45,807 nt of DNA, from NCBI GenBank assembly GCA_910588285.1, contig CAJUQB010000036.1, positions 1 through 45,807 on the forward strand, given 5' to 3'. Shown piece by piece: positions 14,239 through 21,776 of this stretch. The notes under the pieces are model-generated. The model was not told the origin of the DNA, did not search any database, and saw only the letters and a program-made list of their open reading frames with translations. The position numbers and the translations under genes were made by a program. Source of the stretch: an uncultured Lachnospiraceae bacterium (GTDB lineage Bacteria > Bacillota > Clostridia > Lachnospirales > Lachnospiraceae). Position 1 is the stretch's first letter; every line of letters starts with the position of its first letter.

Positions 14239-14326
14239 AAGTGCAAATAGGGACGTTTTTTTAACAGAAAACAGCGGCGGGAAAACGCCGGGAGATTTAA
14301 TCTTTACTAGATACGGAGGGATTTTT

Positions 14327-14848
14327 ATGTTTGACAAATATGGAGAGTTTGACAGCGCCGATGAAATGAACCGGGCGGCAGCTGCACAGCTGGCAGAAGG
14401 GGATACGGCTGCTGTGCTGGCCATAGCAGAGGAAAATGGCCTGGATCAGGCGGATGCAGAGGACTACATTGATGGCATGGAGCCGGTACTTGCCAGCCCG
14501 CTGATGGCCGCGGATGGAAAACTGACGGTTGAGGCGGCAGACATTGGGATTCAGGAGGGGATCCTGTCCCTGTGGCTGGGGCAGATCCGGCAGCTGTGCA
14601 CGGAGGATCCGGCGCTGTGCCTTGCCGTGCGCAAGAAAGGCAAGCGGCTGGCGGAGTGCCTGGCTGCCATGATCCGGTACTCTTTTGAGCATAAGGTACG
14701 GGTCAGCGACAAGGTGGTAGACCTGGTAAAAGTACAGCATAACGGGAAAACTGTGCCGATGCAGAAGCCTCTGTACTTAGGGTTTCCGGACAATGCCAAG
14801 GCAAAGGAGCTGATCCGGGATTACTACCTGGGAGGTGGCGGGGAATGA
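14327..14848 (+). CDS. PcfK-like / AcrIIA9-family protein
   Basis: A 173-residue acidic protein that I place in the PcfK-like family, from its opening MFDKYGEFDSADEMNRAA, the central CLAVRKKGKRLAECLAAMIRYSFEHK and the C-terminal LYLGFPDNAKAKELIRDYY. PcfK was named from a conjugative plasmid, and AcrIIA9, a member of the same family, was reported to inhibit type II-A Cas9. GGAGGG precedes the ATG at 14327; the 32 upstream in-frame codons are probably untranslated. It overlaps the next gene as ATGA and is followed by PcfJ, a frequent partner. Anti-CRISPR activity here is a possibility, not a conclusion. Confidence 0.7.
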   Translation: MFDKYGEFDSADEMNRAAAAQLAEGDTAAVLAIAEENGLDQADAEDYIDGMEPVLASPLMAADGKLTVEAADIGIQEGILSLWLGQIRQLCTEDPALCLAVRKKGKRLAECLAAMIRYSFEHKVRVSDKVVDLVKVQHNGKTVPMQKPLYLGFPDNAKAKELIRDYYLGGGGE

Positions 14849-15429
14849 TTGCATTTAAGGGATTTAATAAAAGCCTGGAATGCACCATGGGGAAAGGTAT
14901 TTACCAATTTGCCCCCGGCGGCACATACCAGGAGGAAGGGAGCAAGACGGCCAGTACAGGCTTTCATTGCTGTGAAAACCCGCTGGAATGCCTGGCCTAT
15001 TATCCACTGGGCATGGGGAACCGGTATTTTAAAGTAGAGGCAGCAGGCAGCATAGACGAGGATGGCCAGGAGCGGATCGCGTGCACGGAGCTTACCCTGC
15101 TGGAGGAGCTCACAACCCGGCAGCTGGCCGGGTACGGGATGGCATATATGGTACAGCACCCAAAGCGGGCGGGCTGGAAGCAGGACTATAAGATGTGCAG
15201 GGTGGCCCGGGGCCAGACAGAGGCGGAAGCAGAGGGGGCCATTGCAATTGCCCGTGGGCCAAAGCCCATGGCTAAGGGCCCGGCCGGGGCCATCCTGGGG
15301 CTGGTCTGTGAGCCAAATCCCGGAGAGATAACGGCGGCCAGGCTGTTTTGCGTGGAGGAAGGCCAGCAGGAAAACTGGTGGACGCTTAACGGCATGGAGA
15401 TTATGGAGGTGAAGGCAAATGAAGCGTAA
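14845..15429 (+). CDS. DUF7666-like phage protein
   Basis: A 194-residue protein with an N-terminal domain of about 110 residues recognisable by IAFKGFNKSLECTMGKGIYQF, TASTGFHCCENPLECLAYYPLG and NRYFKVEAAG. This domain recurs in phage and mobile-element proteins with no known activity. The C-terminal 80 residues are Ala/Gly-rich. The start overlaps the PcfK-like stop as ATGA, and the stop overlaps the PcfJ start by 11 bases, so three genes form one translational unit. Confidence 0.7.
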   Translation: MIAFKGFNKSLECTMGKGIYQFAPGGTYQEEGSKTASTGFHCCENPLECLAYYPLGMGNRYFKVEAAGSIDEDGQERIACTELTLLEELTTRQLAGYGMAYMVQHPKRAGWKQDYKMCRVARGQTEAEAEGAIAIARGPKPMAKGPAGAILGLVCEPNPGEITAARLFCVEEGQQENWWTLNGMEIMEVKANEA

Positions 15430-17557
15430 GGAAGTATTGGCGCTAGAACCGAAAAAAGCGGGGAATGACGGGCGGCGGGTGACCGCGCAGGAGCTGGGGC
15501 AGCTGGTGGTCCTCAACTATTGGGAGAATAAAGAGCTGAAGGCCCGGTACGCCATCGACACCCAGACACTGGAATATGCATCCTATGATGTGCCAAAGAA
15601 GAAGTGGAGCCGGCAACGTTTTACGTCCCTCCTGGGGCACCCGGCCGGGTGGTATCAGACGGGGCTGCATGAGGAAGGCGTGGAAATGGATACAGCGGAG
15701 GATGAGCAGCTGCTCCGGACAAAGGTAAGGCCCAAGGAGCACCTGTGGTTTCGGGAAGGCAAGATTTTTGATTTTTTAGGACGGATGGAACAGGAGTATG
15801 GTCATGAGTACCGGTGGGAGGCGGAGCAGAGGAGGCAGGAACGCCTCAAGGAGTTAATGGCGAAAGTACCGGATATGCCGGAAGGGCTGCAGGGATGGGC
15901 TGCCGGGATCGCGGCCAGGGATAAGGACTTCCTGTTTTTTGACAAGGAGGGGAAAACCTGGCAGTGCAGCAGCTGTGGGGGGACATTTCCGGAAGGGGAG
16001 CCAAAGCCCCGTCCCGGGAAGAAGAAGGCCTGCCACAATGACTGGGTAACCTGCCCGGGATGCGCCAAAAAAGTCCAGGCAAAGAAACGGACGAAGGGGG
16101 TAAAGGAGCCCTTCCATTTTTACCTGATCCAGGATATGGATGAGAAAATGGCCGTGGAGCGGATCTTTGATGGGGAATTTATCTGGGAAAGGGGGAGGCA
16201 TTACCTGTCCTGTTCGGAATCTCTGCGGGCAATCCTGTACCGGTCCGGGAAGTACATTTTCAAACTGTACTACAACCAGTACACATTACGTCACGAAAAA
16301 CTATACCAGTGCCAGGAGGGGGACTTTGACTGCAAAGGGAACCCGGCAAACAGGAGGAGCCGGGTAGGATACCTCTACCCCGGAGGCCTGGCAGAAGGGC
16401 TGAAAGGGACCTATTATGAGCCCTACACAAGGGTATTTGGCCAGCTGGCCGCCATGGGGATCAAGGCCCAATACAATGAACTGCTGTCCATGGCCGGGTA
16501 TGAGGGGTGGGAGGAGACCCTGCGGATGATGGAGTATCTGGCCAAGGGGAGGTTCTTCCGCCTGGCGGCGGAAACCTCAGAAAACATCAATTATTACAGC
16601 CACAAGTATGATGGGGCCCTAAAACCTGAGGGTAAGACATTGGAAGAGGTGTTTCGGATCCAGGACCGCCAGAAGATAAACCGGATCCGGGAAGCGAACG
16701 GCGGGGAGCGTATGGTCCAATGGATGCAGTGGGCGGAAGAAAAGGGGGAGAAAATCAGCCAGGAGGCCATGGGGTGGCTGGAAGCGGAAAGGCTGGATTG
16801 CCAGGATTTGATATTTTTGCAGCAGATGGGGCTCCCAATAAGCGTCCAGCAGGCCATGAATTATATCCGGCGGCAGCAGGCGGAAAGCTACCAGAAGAAA
16901 CGGGCAGAGTCTGTGCTGACACAGTGGGCAGATTACCTGAGGATGTGCCGAAGCCTGAAAAAAAACCTGTCGGATGCCATGGTGTACCGGCCCAGGGAGC
17001 TGAAGCGGAGGCACGATGAGGCTGCGGAGGAGGTACGGGCCAGGGAGGCAGAGCTGACAGCGGAGGAATACAGCCAGAGATTCCCGGGGGTAGAAGATGT
17101 GCTCTCCGAGATCCGGGAAAAGCTGGAATACCAGGGGGAGGCGTATTACATCCAGGTTCCGGGGCGTTGTGTGGATATAGTAGAGGAGGGCCGGGCGCTG
17201 CACCACTGTGTGGGGGCCTGCGACCGGTATTTCGACCGGATTCTTGCACGGGAGACCTACATCTGCTTTTTACGCAAGGTGGCGGAGCCGGACAAACCTT
17301 ATTACACCATAGAGGTGGAGCCAGGCGGGACCATCCGGCAGCACCGGGGATACCTGGATGAGGAGCCGGAGATTGAGCAGATACGCCCCTTCCTGCGGGA
17401 ATGGCAGCAGGCTGTCAAAAAGCGCATGGACAAGACGGATAAGGAATATGCCAAGGTCAGCGCCGTGAAACGGGAGGAGAATCTGGAGGAGCTTAAGACC
17501 AAGAACAACACCCGGGTGCTGGAAGGCCTGATGCAGGATTTTATGGAGGCAGTTTAA
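15419..17557 (+). CDS. PcfJ-domain protein
   Basis: A large 712-residue protein of the PcfJ type, common on conjugative plasmids, ICEs and phages of Clostridia. A zinc-ribbon-like module is visible at about 181-225 (CSSCGG, then CPGCAKK). The C-terminal domain has the conserved YYIQVPGRCVDIVEEGRALHHCVG and YYTIEVEPGGTIRQHRGY stretches, with Cys and His spaced as in a possible catalytic or metal site. The biochemical role is not established; proteins of this family travel with PcfK and DNA-transfer or replication genes. It is translationally coupled to the DUF7666 gene. The coding region is GC-rich compared with the structural genes downstream. Confidence 0.8.
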   Translation: MKRKEVLALEPKKAGNDGRRVTAQELGQLVVLNYWENKELKARYAIDTQTLEYASYDVPKKKWSRQRFTSLLGHPAGWYQTGLHEEGVEMDTAEDEQLLRTKVRPKEHLWFREGKIFDFLGRMEQEYGHEYRWEAEQRRQERLKELMAKVPDMPEGLQGWAAGIAARDKDFLFFDKEGKTWQCSSCGGTFPEGEPKPRPGKKKACHNDWVTCPGCAKKVQAKKRTKGVKEPFHFYLIQDMDEKMAVERIFDGEFIWERGRHYLSCSESLRAILYRSGKYIFKLYYNQYTLRHEKLYQCQEGDFDCKGNPANRRSRVGYLYPGGLAEGLKGTYYEPYTRVFGQLAAMGIKAQYNELLSMAGYEGWEETLRMMEYLAKGRFFRLAAETSENINYYSHKYDGALKPEGKTLEEVFRIQDRQKINRIREANGGERMVQWMQWAEEKGEKISQEAMGWLEAERLDCQDLIFLQQMGLPISVQQAMNYIRRQQAESYQKKRAESVLTQWADYLRMCRSLKKNLSDAMVYRPRELKRRHDEAAEEVRAREAELTAEEYSQRFPGVEDVLSEIREKLEYQGEAYYIQVPGRCVDIVEEGRALHHCVGACDRYFDRILARETYICFLRKVAEPDKPYYTIEVEPGGTIRQHRGYLDEEPEIEQIRPFLREWQQAVKKRMDKTDKEYAKVSAVKREENLEELKTKNNTRVLEGLMQDFMEAV

Positions 17558-17583
17558 ACAAGGGATTATGGAAGGATAGGACA

Positions 17584-18906
17584 ATGGGAAAATTAACTAA
17601 TTACAGCAGTTACAGGGAGTACAAACAGGCCCTGGACACGGAGCTTAAGCAGACGGCAGAAGGGTTTGTCCGGATCGGGTATCTATTAAAGCTGGCCAGG
17701 GAGACGGATATCCTGGCCGGATCCGGATATGCAACGGTAAATGAGTTTGCCCAGGCGGAGTATGGCCTGGACAAGAGCCAGGTGTCCCGGTTTATCCATA
17801 TCAACGACCGGTTTTCCGAGGGAGGGTTTTCTGATTGCCTGCAGGAGCAGTACCAGGGCATGGGGTATGCCAAGCTGGCCCTGATGCTGTCCCTGCCGGA
17901 CGGGATCACGGAGGAGCTGACACCGGCCTACAGCAAGAGCGAGATCACGGCCATTAAAGAGGAGGTTGAGGCAGAGCAGCAGGTCACGGATATCGAGGTG
18001 ATCCTGGAGGGTCAGGATCCCGTGCAGCAGGCCATGGGAAGCCTGGAAGAGCGGGCGGTGCACCAGCTCCTCATGGATGAGCCGGAGACATTCCGGAAGC
18101 TTTACCAGGCGGCCGGGCATGGGGCCGACTGGGAAAAAATGGCCGGGAGGATGCAGGAGGTCCTGGCACCCAATGGGGAAGCCATGAAGGGCGTGCGGAT
18201 CCGTGGCGCGGGCAGGTTTTTTCTCTCCATCAAGGGGGCCGACCAGGAGATCACCCTGGTAAATGTAAGGCACCCGGAGGAAAAGGGGGCCATCAGTTGG
18301 CAGGAATTAGGCCGCATGATATTTGGGTACGCAGAGGGCCATGCATCAGCAGAAGAGGCCTATGAGGCAGCCTTTGGGGAGCCTCTCCTAAGTGAGAAGC
18401 CAGAGGTTGCACCGGTGCAACCGGAAAAGAAGCCCGCGCAGCGGAAAATCCCCAAGGTGACCAAAGCAAAAGTACCGGAGCCGCCCAAAGCAGAGCCGGT
18501 GCAGCAGGCCCAGGAGGAGCAGCTGCCGGGGCAGACGGATATAACAGATTTTATTAATATGCCGGAGGGGGAAAAGGAGGAGGATCATGAGGAGCAGGAA
18601 GGAAAGACAGATTCGGAAGGCAGCAAAGTGCCTGCAGGCCGGGAAGATGCAGCAGGCCCTGAAGGCCATGCAGAGGATACCATGCCGGCCGGAGAGGTGC
18701 AGCAGGCAGAAATCCGGGGGATGCATCAGGAACTGGCCCGCCAGCGCCGGAAGGAATACGAGACAGCCATCCATCTAGCTGCGGAGGAACTGCTGAACTA
18801 TGTAGACGGCGGAGCATATGGCCTGGCACGAGAAAGTCTGAATGACATTGCCAAGTTTTTGGGAGAGCTGGAGAAGCTGCCGCTGGCGGAAGAGGAGGAA
18901 GGATGA
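17584..18906 (+). CDS. Large DNA-binding protein with ParB/DUF3102-like HTH
   Basis: A 440-residue protein. The N-terminal 110 residues resemble phage and plasmid DNA-binding modules (FVRIGYLLKLARETDILAG, then NEFAQAEYGLDKSQVSRFIHIND, a helix-turn-helix). The middle (about 150-270) is a mixed domain, followed by a long Pro/Lys/Glu/Gln-rich linker (about 272-390) and a helical C-terminus. One copy of the 16-bp palindrome is translated in frame at the start of the linker as VAPVQ. AAGGATAGGACA precedes the ATG. Roles in partition, replication or transcription are possible; the sequence does not decide. Confidence 0.65.
   Translation: MGKLTNYSSYREYKQALDTELKQTAEGFVRIGYLLKLARETDILAGSGYATVNEFAQAEYGLDKSQVSRFIHINDRFSEGGFSDCLQEQYQGMGYAKLALMLSLPDGITEELTPAYSKSEITAIKEEVEAEQQVTDIEVILEGQDPVQQAMGSLEERAVHQLLMDEPETFRKLYQAAGHGADWEKMAGRMQEVLAPNGEAMKGVRIRGAGRFFLSIKGADQEITLVNVRHPEEKGAISWQELGRMIFGYAEGHASAEEAYEAAFGEPLLSEKPEVAPVQPEKKPAQRKIPKVTKAKVPEPPKAEPVQQAQEEQLPGQTDITDFINMPEGEKEEDHEEQEGKTDSEGSKVPAGREDAAGPEGHAEDTMPAGEVQQAEIRGMHQELARQRRKEYETAIHLAAEELLNYVDGGAYGLARESLNDIAKFLGELEKLPLAEEEEG
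18405..18422. repeat. Perfect 18-bp palindrome, copy 2, inside a coding linker
   Basis: GGTTGCAC-CG-GTGCAACC, perfect on 18 bases, with the shared 16-bp core at 18406-18421. It lies inside the DNA-binding protein gene, exactly at the edge of a low-complexity linker, where an insertion would be tolerated. The other copies are intergenic. Confidence 0.85.
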
Positions 18907-19442
18907 AGAGCATTATGCAGGAAAAAAATGGCCGGTGCTATCTCTGCGAAAAGCTGGGATACCATGCAGGGACATGGAGCCTCATGGAGGAGCACCATGT
19001 ATTCGGAGGGACGGCAAACCGGAAGATGTCGGAACGGTACGGATTAAAAGTATATTTGTGCGTCGGCCACCACCGGGAGGGCCCCTGCGCGGTACATACA
19101 AACGCAGAAATGGCGGAAAGTTTAAAACGGGATGCCCAGAGAGTCTTTGAGCGTACCCACACCCGGGAGGAGTTTATGCAGATTTTCGGGAAAAACTATC
19201 TGTATGATGAGGAGCCGGAGGACCTGCTGGAGGCGGGGATGGAAGCCGCTGCAGAACATGCCCGTACAGAGGGGGCAGCAGGCCACCCGCTGCCAGGAAT
19301 CCGGTTCTTTGGCGGGGGCCATATGGGGGATCCATACCTGCATATCAGCAAGGAAGCGGCAGCCAGGCTAAATGATGAGCAGTTTCGGCACCTGGTTGAG
19401 ATCCTGGATACGTTAAACGGGCCTACCACCAAAGGGTTGTAA
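18903..19442 (+). CDS. HNH-like phage protein
   Basis: A 179-residue protein with a Cys/His pattern typical of HNH and phage recombination nucleases: CYLCEKLG near the start, EEHHVFGGTANRK, and CVGHHREGPCAVH (all within the first 70 residues). Metal binding and DNA nicking are likely for this type, as in NinG or Ref-like proteins that aid recombination. The second half (about 100-179) is different, with GIRFFGGGHMGDPYLHISKEA. It overlaps the preceding gene as ATGA. No exact family could be assigned by eye. Confidence 0.65.
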   Translation: MKSIMQEKNGRCYLCEKLGYHAGTWSLMEEHHVFGGTANRKMSERYGLKVYLCVGHHREGPCAVHTNAEMAESLKRDAQRVFERTHTREEFMQIFGKNYLYDEEPEDLLEAGMEAAAEHARTEGAAGHPLPGIRFFGGGHMGDPYLHISKEAAARLNDEQFRHLVEILDTLNGPTTKGL

Positions 19443-19510
19443 TATATCACAGCAACTAAAAAACATAGCCTTCCCCCGGCAGCAGGCTGGGGAGAAAGGA
19501 GGGAAATGGA

Positions 19511-19780
19511 TTGATCGAAAAGGAATGCCAGATATGCGGGGAAAAGTTTATGGCTATGCGTGCCAGGAATATCTACTGTTGTGATGCGTGTCGGGCAGAA
19601 GGAAAGAGGAGAAAATGCATTGTCACATCCAGAAAACACTATGAAAAGAAAAAGCTATCCAAGATGGTCAGGCAGGAACCTGGGAAGTTAGGAATGGTGC
19701 AGCTAAATGAGCTGGCCAGACGGGAGGGGCTAAGCTATGGGCAGTATGTGGCAAAAATGGAGCAGGGGAGGGGAAAGTGA
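19511..19780 (+). CDS. Zinc-finger protein, TTG start
   Basis: An 89-residue protein starting at TTG 19511, with GGAGGG upstream; no ATG in frame serves. Four cysteines in the pattern CQICGEKF-13-YCCDACR form a treble-clef or FPG-like zinc finger near the N-terminus, followed by a basic helix and a short C-terminal domain. The finger type resembles small DNA- or RNA-binding phage proteins. Its stop overlaps the next gene as TGATG. The function is unknown. Confidence 0.65.
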   Translation: MIEKECQICGEKFMAMRARNIYCCDACRAEGKRRKCIVTSRKHYEKKKLSKMVRQEPGKLGMVQLNELARREGLSYGQYVAKMEQGRGK

Positions 19781-19908
19781 TGGAAGAAATATTGTCAGTG
19801 ATAGAAGGGATTGCATTTTTTATCAGTATAGTAGGCGCTATTATATCTGTAGCAGTTATGGTAATGCTGATCAAATTAGTCTGGGATCTGACAAAAGATG
19901 AAGAATAG
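19780..19908 (+). CDS. Single-span membrane protein (42 aa)
   Basis: A 42-residue frame starting at ATG 19780, overlapping the previous stop as TGATG. The sequence has an acidic N-terminus, one hydrophobic span (about 8-36, GIAFFISIVGAIISVAVMVMLI) and a charged tail. The second 42-residue single-span protein at 22880-23008 has the same build but a different sequence. Small phage membrane proteins may be holin-like, exclusion factors or regulators; none can be chosen here. Confidence 0.6.
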   Translation: MEEILSVIEGIAFFISIVGAIISVAVMVMLIKLVWDLTKDEE

Positions 19909-19932
19909 AGGGTTAGCGGAGGTGAAATAACC

Positions 19933-20178
19933 ATGGAATGGAAGAAAGTAAAAAAACAATACAAGGCAGAGCTTATACATGAGATTGATTTAATATGCAA
20001 GGACAAAGTTATTGTATCTGCAAGTAAAGATAATCCGGTGGTTGGGACAGTAACTCATTACAGGTACAAAAAAATCGGCAGAAACAACGTGAGGATGTGC
20101 AGATTTTATCCAGATATTGCTCCTTACTTGTGTTATGAGTTTAGCAGTAACTGGCTAAAAATAATAAAAAATAATTAG
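19933..20178 (+). CDS. Hypothetical cassette protein (81 aa)
   Basis: A basic 81-residue protein with no recognised family. It contains short strands such as IVSASKDNPVVGTVTHYRYKK and three cysteines (in LICK, VRMCRF and YLCYEF). The leader repeat with AGCGGAGGTG stands ahead of the ATG. It is AT-richer than the PcfJ block, which suggests a different origin. Probably a lineage-specific early phage protein; the function is unknown. Confidence 0.6.
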   Translation: MEWKKVKKQYKAELIHEIDLICKDKVIVSASKDNPVVGTVTHYRYKKIGRNNVRMCRFYPDIAPYLCYEFSSNWLKIIKNN

Positions 20179-20198
20179 GGGGTCAGCGGAGGTAGAAA

Positions 20199-20663
20199 GT
20201 GGTGGAATACGAATTGATTAATCCAAGTGATCCATATACATTTATTGCACCAGATAAAGAAGTGGCTGCTCTGGTGGTATTTACGATAAGTACACTTTAT
20301 GGCGCAAAATCTAAAGATGGATTGGAGGAAATACCGGTTTTTATTTTTGGAGGATCAGCTGAATGGTATCAGGGGGAATTTGGACGGACACCGGACGAAG
20401 GGCTGGCGGATCGGAGAAAGCAGGTTGCTGGAGCGTTAGAATCCTTTATGTATGGTCATTTTGAGGATCGGAAAAGATATGAAGCCGCTCTTAAAGCAAT
20501 CACAGATCTGGAAAGGTTGGATCAGTTTAAAGCAGAACGGCAGGATGGCCATAGAAGTTTAAATGATATTGGTACATATGCCCATGAGATGGCCAAAAGA
20601 ATTAGGGGGTTAGCGAAGGAAGGAGGAAACGTAAGAAAATATGCTGGATGCAGAGGAAACTAA
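20199..20663 (+). CDS. Hypothetical cassette protein (154 aa)
   Basis: Starts at GTG (20199 or 20202) after the second leader repeat, GGAGG at good distance. The 154-residue protein opens with YELINPSDPYTFIAPDKEVAALVVFTIS, has a central FIFGGSAEWYQGEFGRTPDEGLADRRKQVAGALESF segment, and ends in helical charged sequence. It resembles phage proteins annotated only as hypothetical. The C-terminal 23 bases overlap the next gene. Confidence 0.6.
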   Translation: MVEYELINPSDPYTFIAPDKEVAALVVFTISTLYGAKSKDGLEEIPVFIFGGSAEWYQGEFGRTPDEGLADRRKQVAGALESFMYGHFEDRKRYEAALKAITDLERLDQFKAERQDGHRSLNDIGTYAHEMAKRIRGLAKEGGNVRKYAGCRGN

Positions 20664-21342
20664 AAGATTTAAGGCTAAGCAGCTGCGATATAAAAAAACG
20701 ATCGTGAGAAATCTGAATCTGGAATATATAACACAGGAACTATGGGATATCCAGGAAGAATGTGAAAATATAAGATGGTATACGGATTCGGAGGATGGAA
20801 CCGATTCCCTTATAAATGCGCTTGACGGAGACGAGGATGAAGCATATGAATTTAAAATGGCGTTTGGGGATCTGTGTGCAGAGTGTGACAGGATGTTAGA
20901 GGATTTGCGGGAAGAATGGGTACCGGAGTGCTTTGATATCTTATTTGTTGCAGCAGGCGCCGGAGAACACGAAGGAGGGATCTACGGATGGGATGAATAT
21001 GAGGGGGATTACTTAGGAATATCCTGTACTGACAATTTTGCGGAGGATGAGGCAAAGAAGAAATTAAAGAGGATGACAAAGGATGATCTGATTGCAGCCG
21101 CTAGGCAGTGTTTTAAGATATATCATGCATATATAGGCTTGCGGAATAGGTACGATAGCTTAAAGGCGGCGATTGACATATTGCACGATCAGAACACAGG
21201 GTATCTTCAGACGGTCAAAGAAATTGAAAGGCTATATGAAGAAGTCAGCGAAGATGAGTGGACAAGGAAAGAGTGGAGCAAACAATCCATGGAATGGAAG
21301 CGATATACAGATACACTTCCGCAGGAGGCCTGGGTTGTATAG
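20641..21342 (+). CDS. Hypothetical acidic phage protein (233 aa)
   Basis: A 233-residue strongly acidic, mostly helical protein. The middle holds WVPECFDILFVAAGAGEHEGGIYGWDEYEGDYLGI, which looks like a conserved motif of a larger family whose function is not known to me. AAGGAGG precedes the ATG, which lies 23 bases inside the previous gene. The N-terminal part (AEETKRFKAKQLRYKKTIVRNLNLEYI) is basic. No catalytic residues are evident. Confidence 0.6.
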   Translation: MLDAEETKRFKAKQLRYKKTIVRNLNLEYITQELWDIQEECENIRWYTDSEDGTDSLINALDGDEDEAYEFKMAFGDLCAECDRMLEDLREEWVPECFDILFVAAGAGEHEGGIYGWDEYEGDYLGISCTDNFAEDEAKKKLKRMTKDDLIAAARQCFKIYHAYIGLRNRYDSLKAAIDILHDQNTGYLQTVKEIERLYEEVSEDEWTRKEWSKQSMEWKRYTDTLPQEAWVV

Positions 21343-21371
21343 CTAAATAGGGGTTTAACGGAGGTGGAGCA

Positions 21372-21617
21372 ATGAGAGCAACATGTATAGTAAGGAAAAA
21401 AATTTTGCCAGAGTATTTCCGTGCGGTAAAAGCCAGGGAGAAGAACTTTGAAATCCGGAAGGACGAAGATCATATTCAGCCCGGCGATCTCTTAATTTTA
21501 GATGAATGGGACGGAAGGTGTTATACAGGGCCAGGTGTGCGGAGAACTGTAAAATATGTCCTACGTGATGCCGAAGAATATGGGCTTATGCCAGGATATT
21601 GCATAATTGGTTGGTGA
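21372..21617 (+). CDS. DUF3850 (ASCH/PUA-like) protein
   Basis: An 81-residue protein of the DUF3850 type: LPEYFRAVKAREKNFEIRKDE, then QPGDLLILDEWD and YVLRDAEEYGLMPGYCIIGW. The fold belongs to the ASCH/PUA group, which binds RNA or modified nucleotides. Phage copies are common in early regions, with unknown roles. A full leader repeat and GGAGGTGG stand ahead of the ATG. Confidence 0.8.
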   Translation: MRATCIVRKKILPEYFRAVKAREKNFEIRKDEDHIQPGDLLILDEWDGRCYTGPGVRRTVKYVLRDAEEYGLMPGYCIIGW

Positions 21618-21669
21618 TTTAAACTGGCGTTTAGCAGAAAAGAGGTAAGGAAGCAGATAAAAAGAAACT

Positions 21670-21752
21670 GCGGTGCACCCGCCGACCAAAGCACCGTGCA
21701 CCGCATCAATGAAAAGCTGCCTTTATTATACCATGAGGGATAGTAAAGCAGC
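21670..21752. repeat. Two inverted repeats before the second recombinase
   Basis: GCGGTGCAC (21670-21678) and GTGCACCGC (21696-21704) are perfect 9-bp arms around 17 bases. A second stem, GCTGCCTTTA (21716-21725) against TAAAGCAGC (21744-21752), has one bulged base. They fill most of the 159-bp gap between DUF3850 and the recombinase. The function could be a recombination site, a regulator or a weak terminator; neither stem is followed by a T-run. Confidence 0.5.
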
Positions 21753-21776
21753 AACCCCAAAAAATGGAGGTGCTGT

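Larger units (their letters stand above)
19910..21366 (+). repeat. Dispersed leader repeat before four small genes
   Basis: The motif GGGTTAGCGGAGGTG or a close relative stands in front of consecutive gene starts: 19910-19924, 20180-20193 (GGGTCAGCGGAGGT), 20607-20619 (GGGTTAGCGAAGG) and 21351-21366 (GGGTTTAACGGAGGTG). Each copy contains or adjoins the ribosome site and follows the TAG, or near-stop region, of the previous gene. The shared bases upstream of the Shine-Dalgarno are not needed for ribosome binding. The coordinates cover all four copies, not a continuous repeat. Confidence 0.7.
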
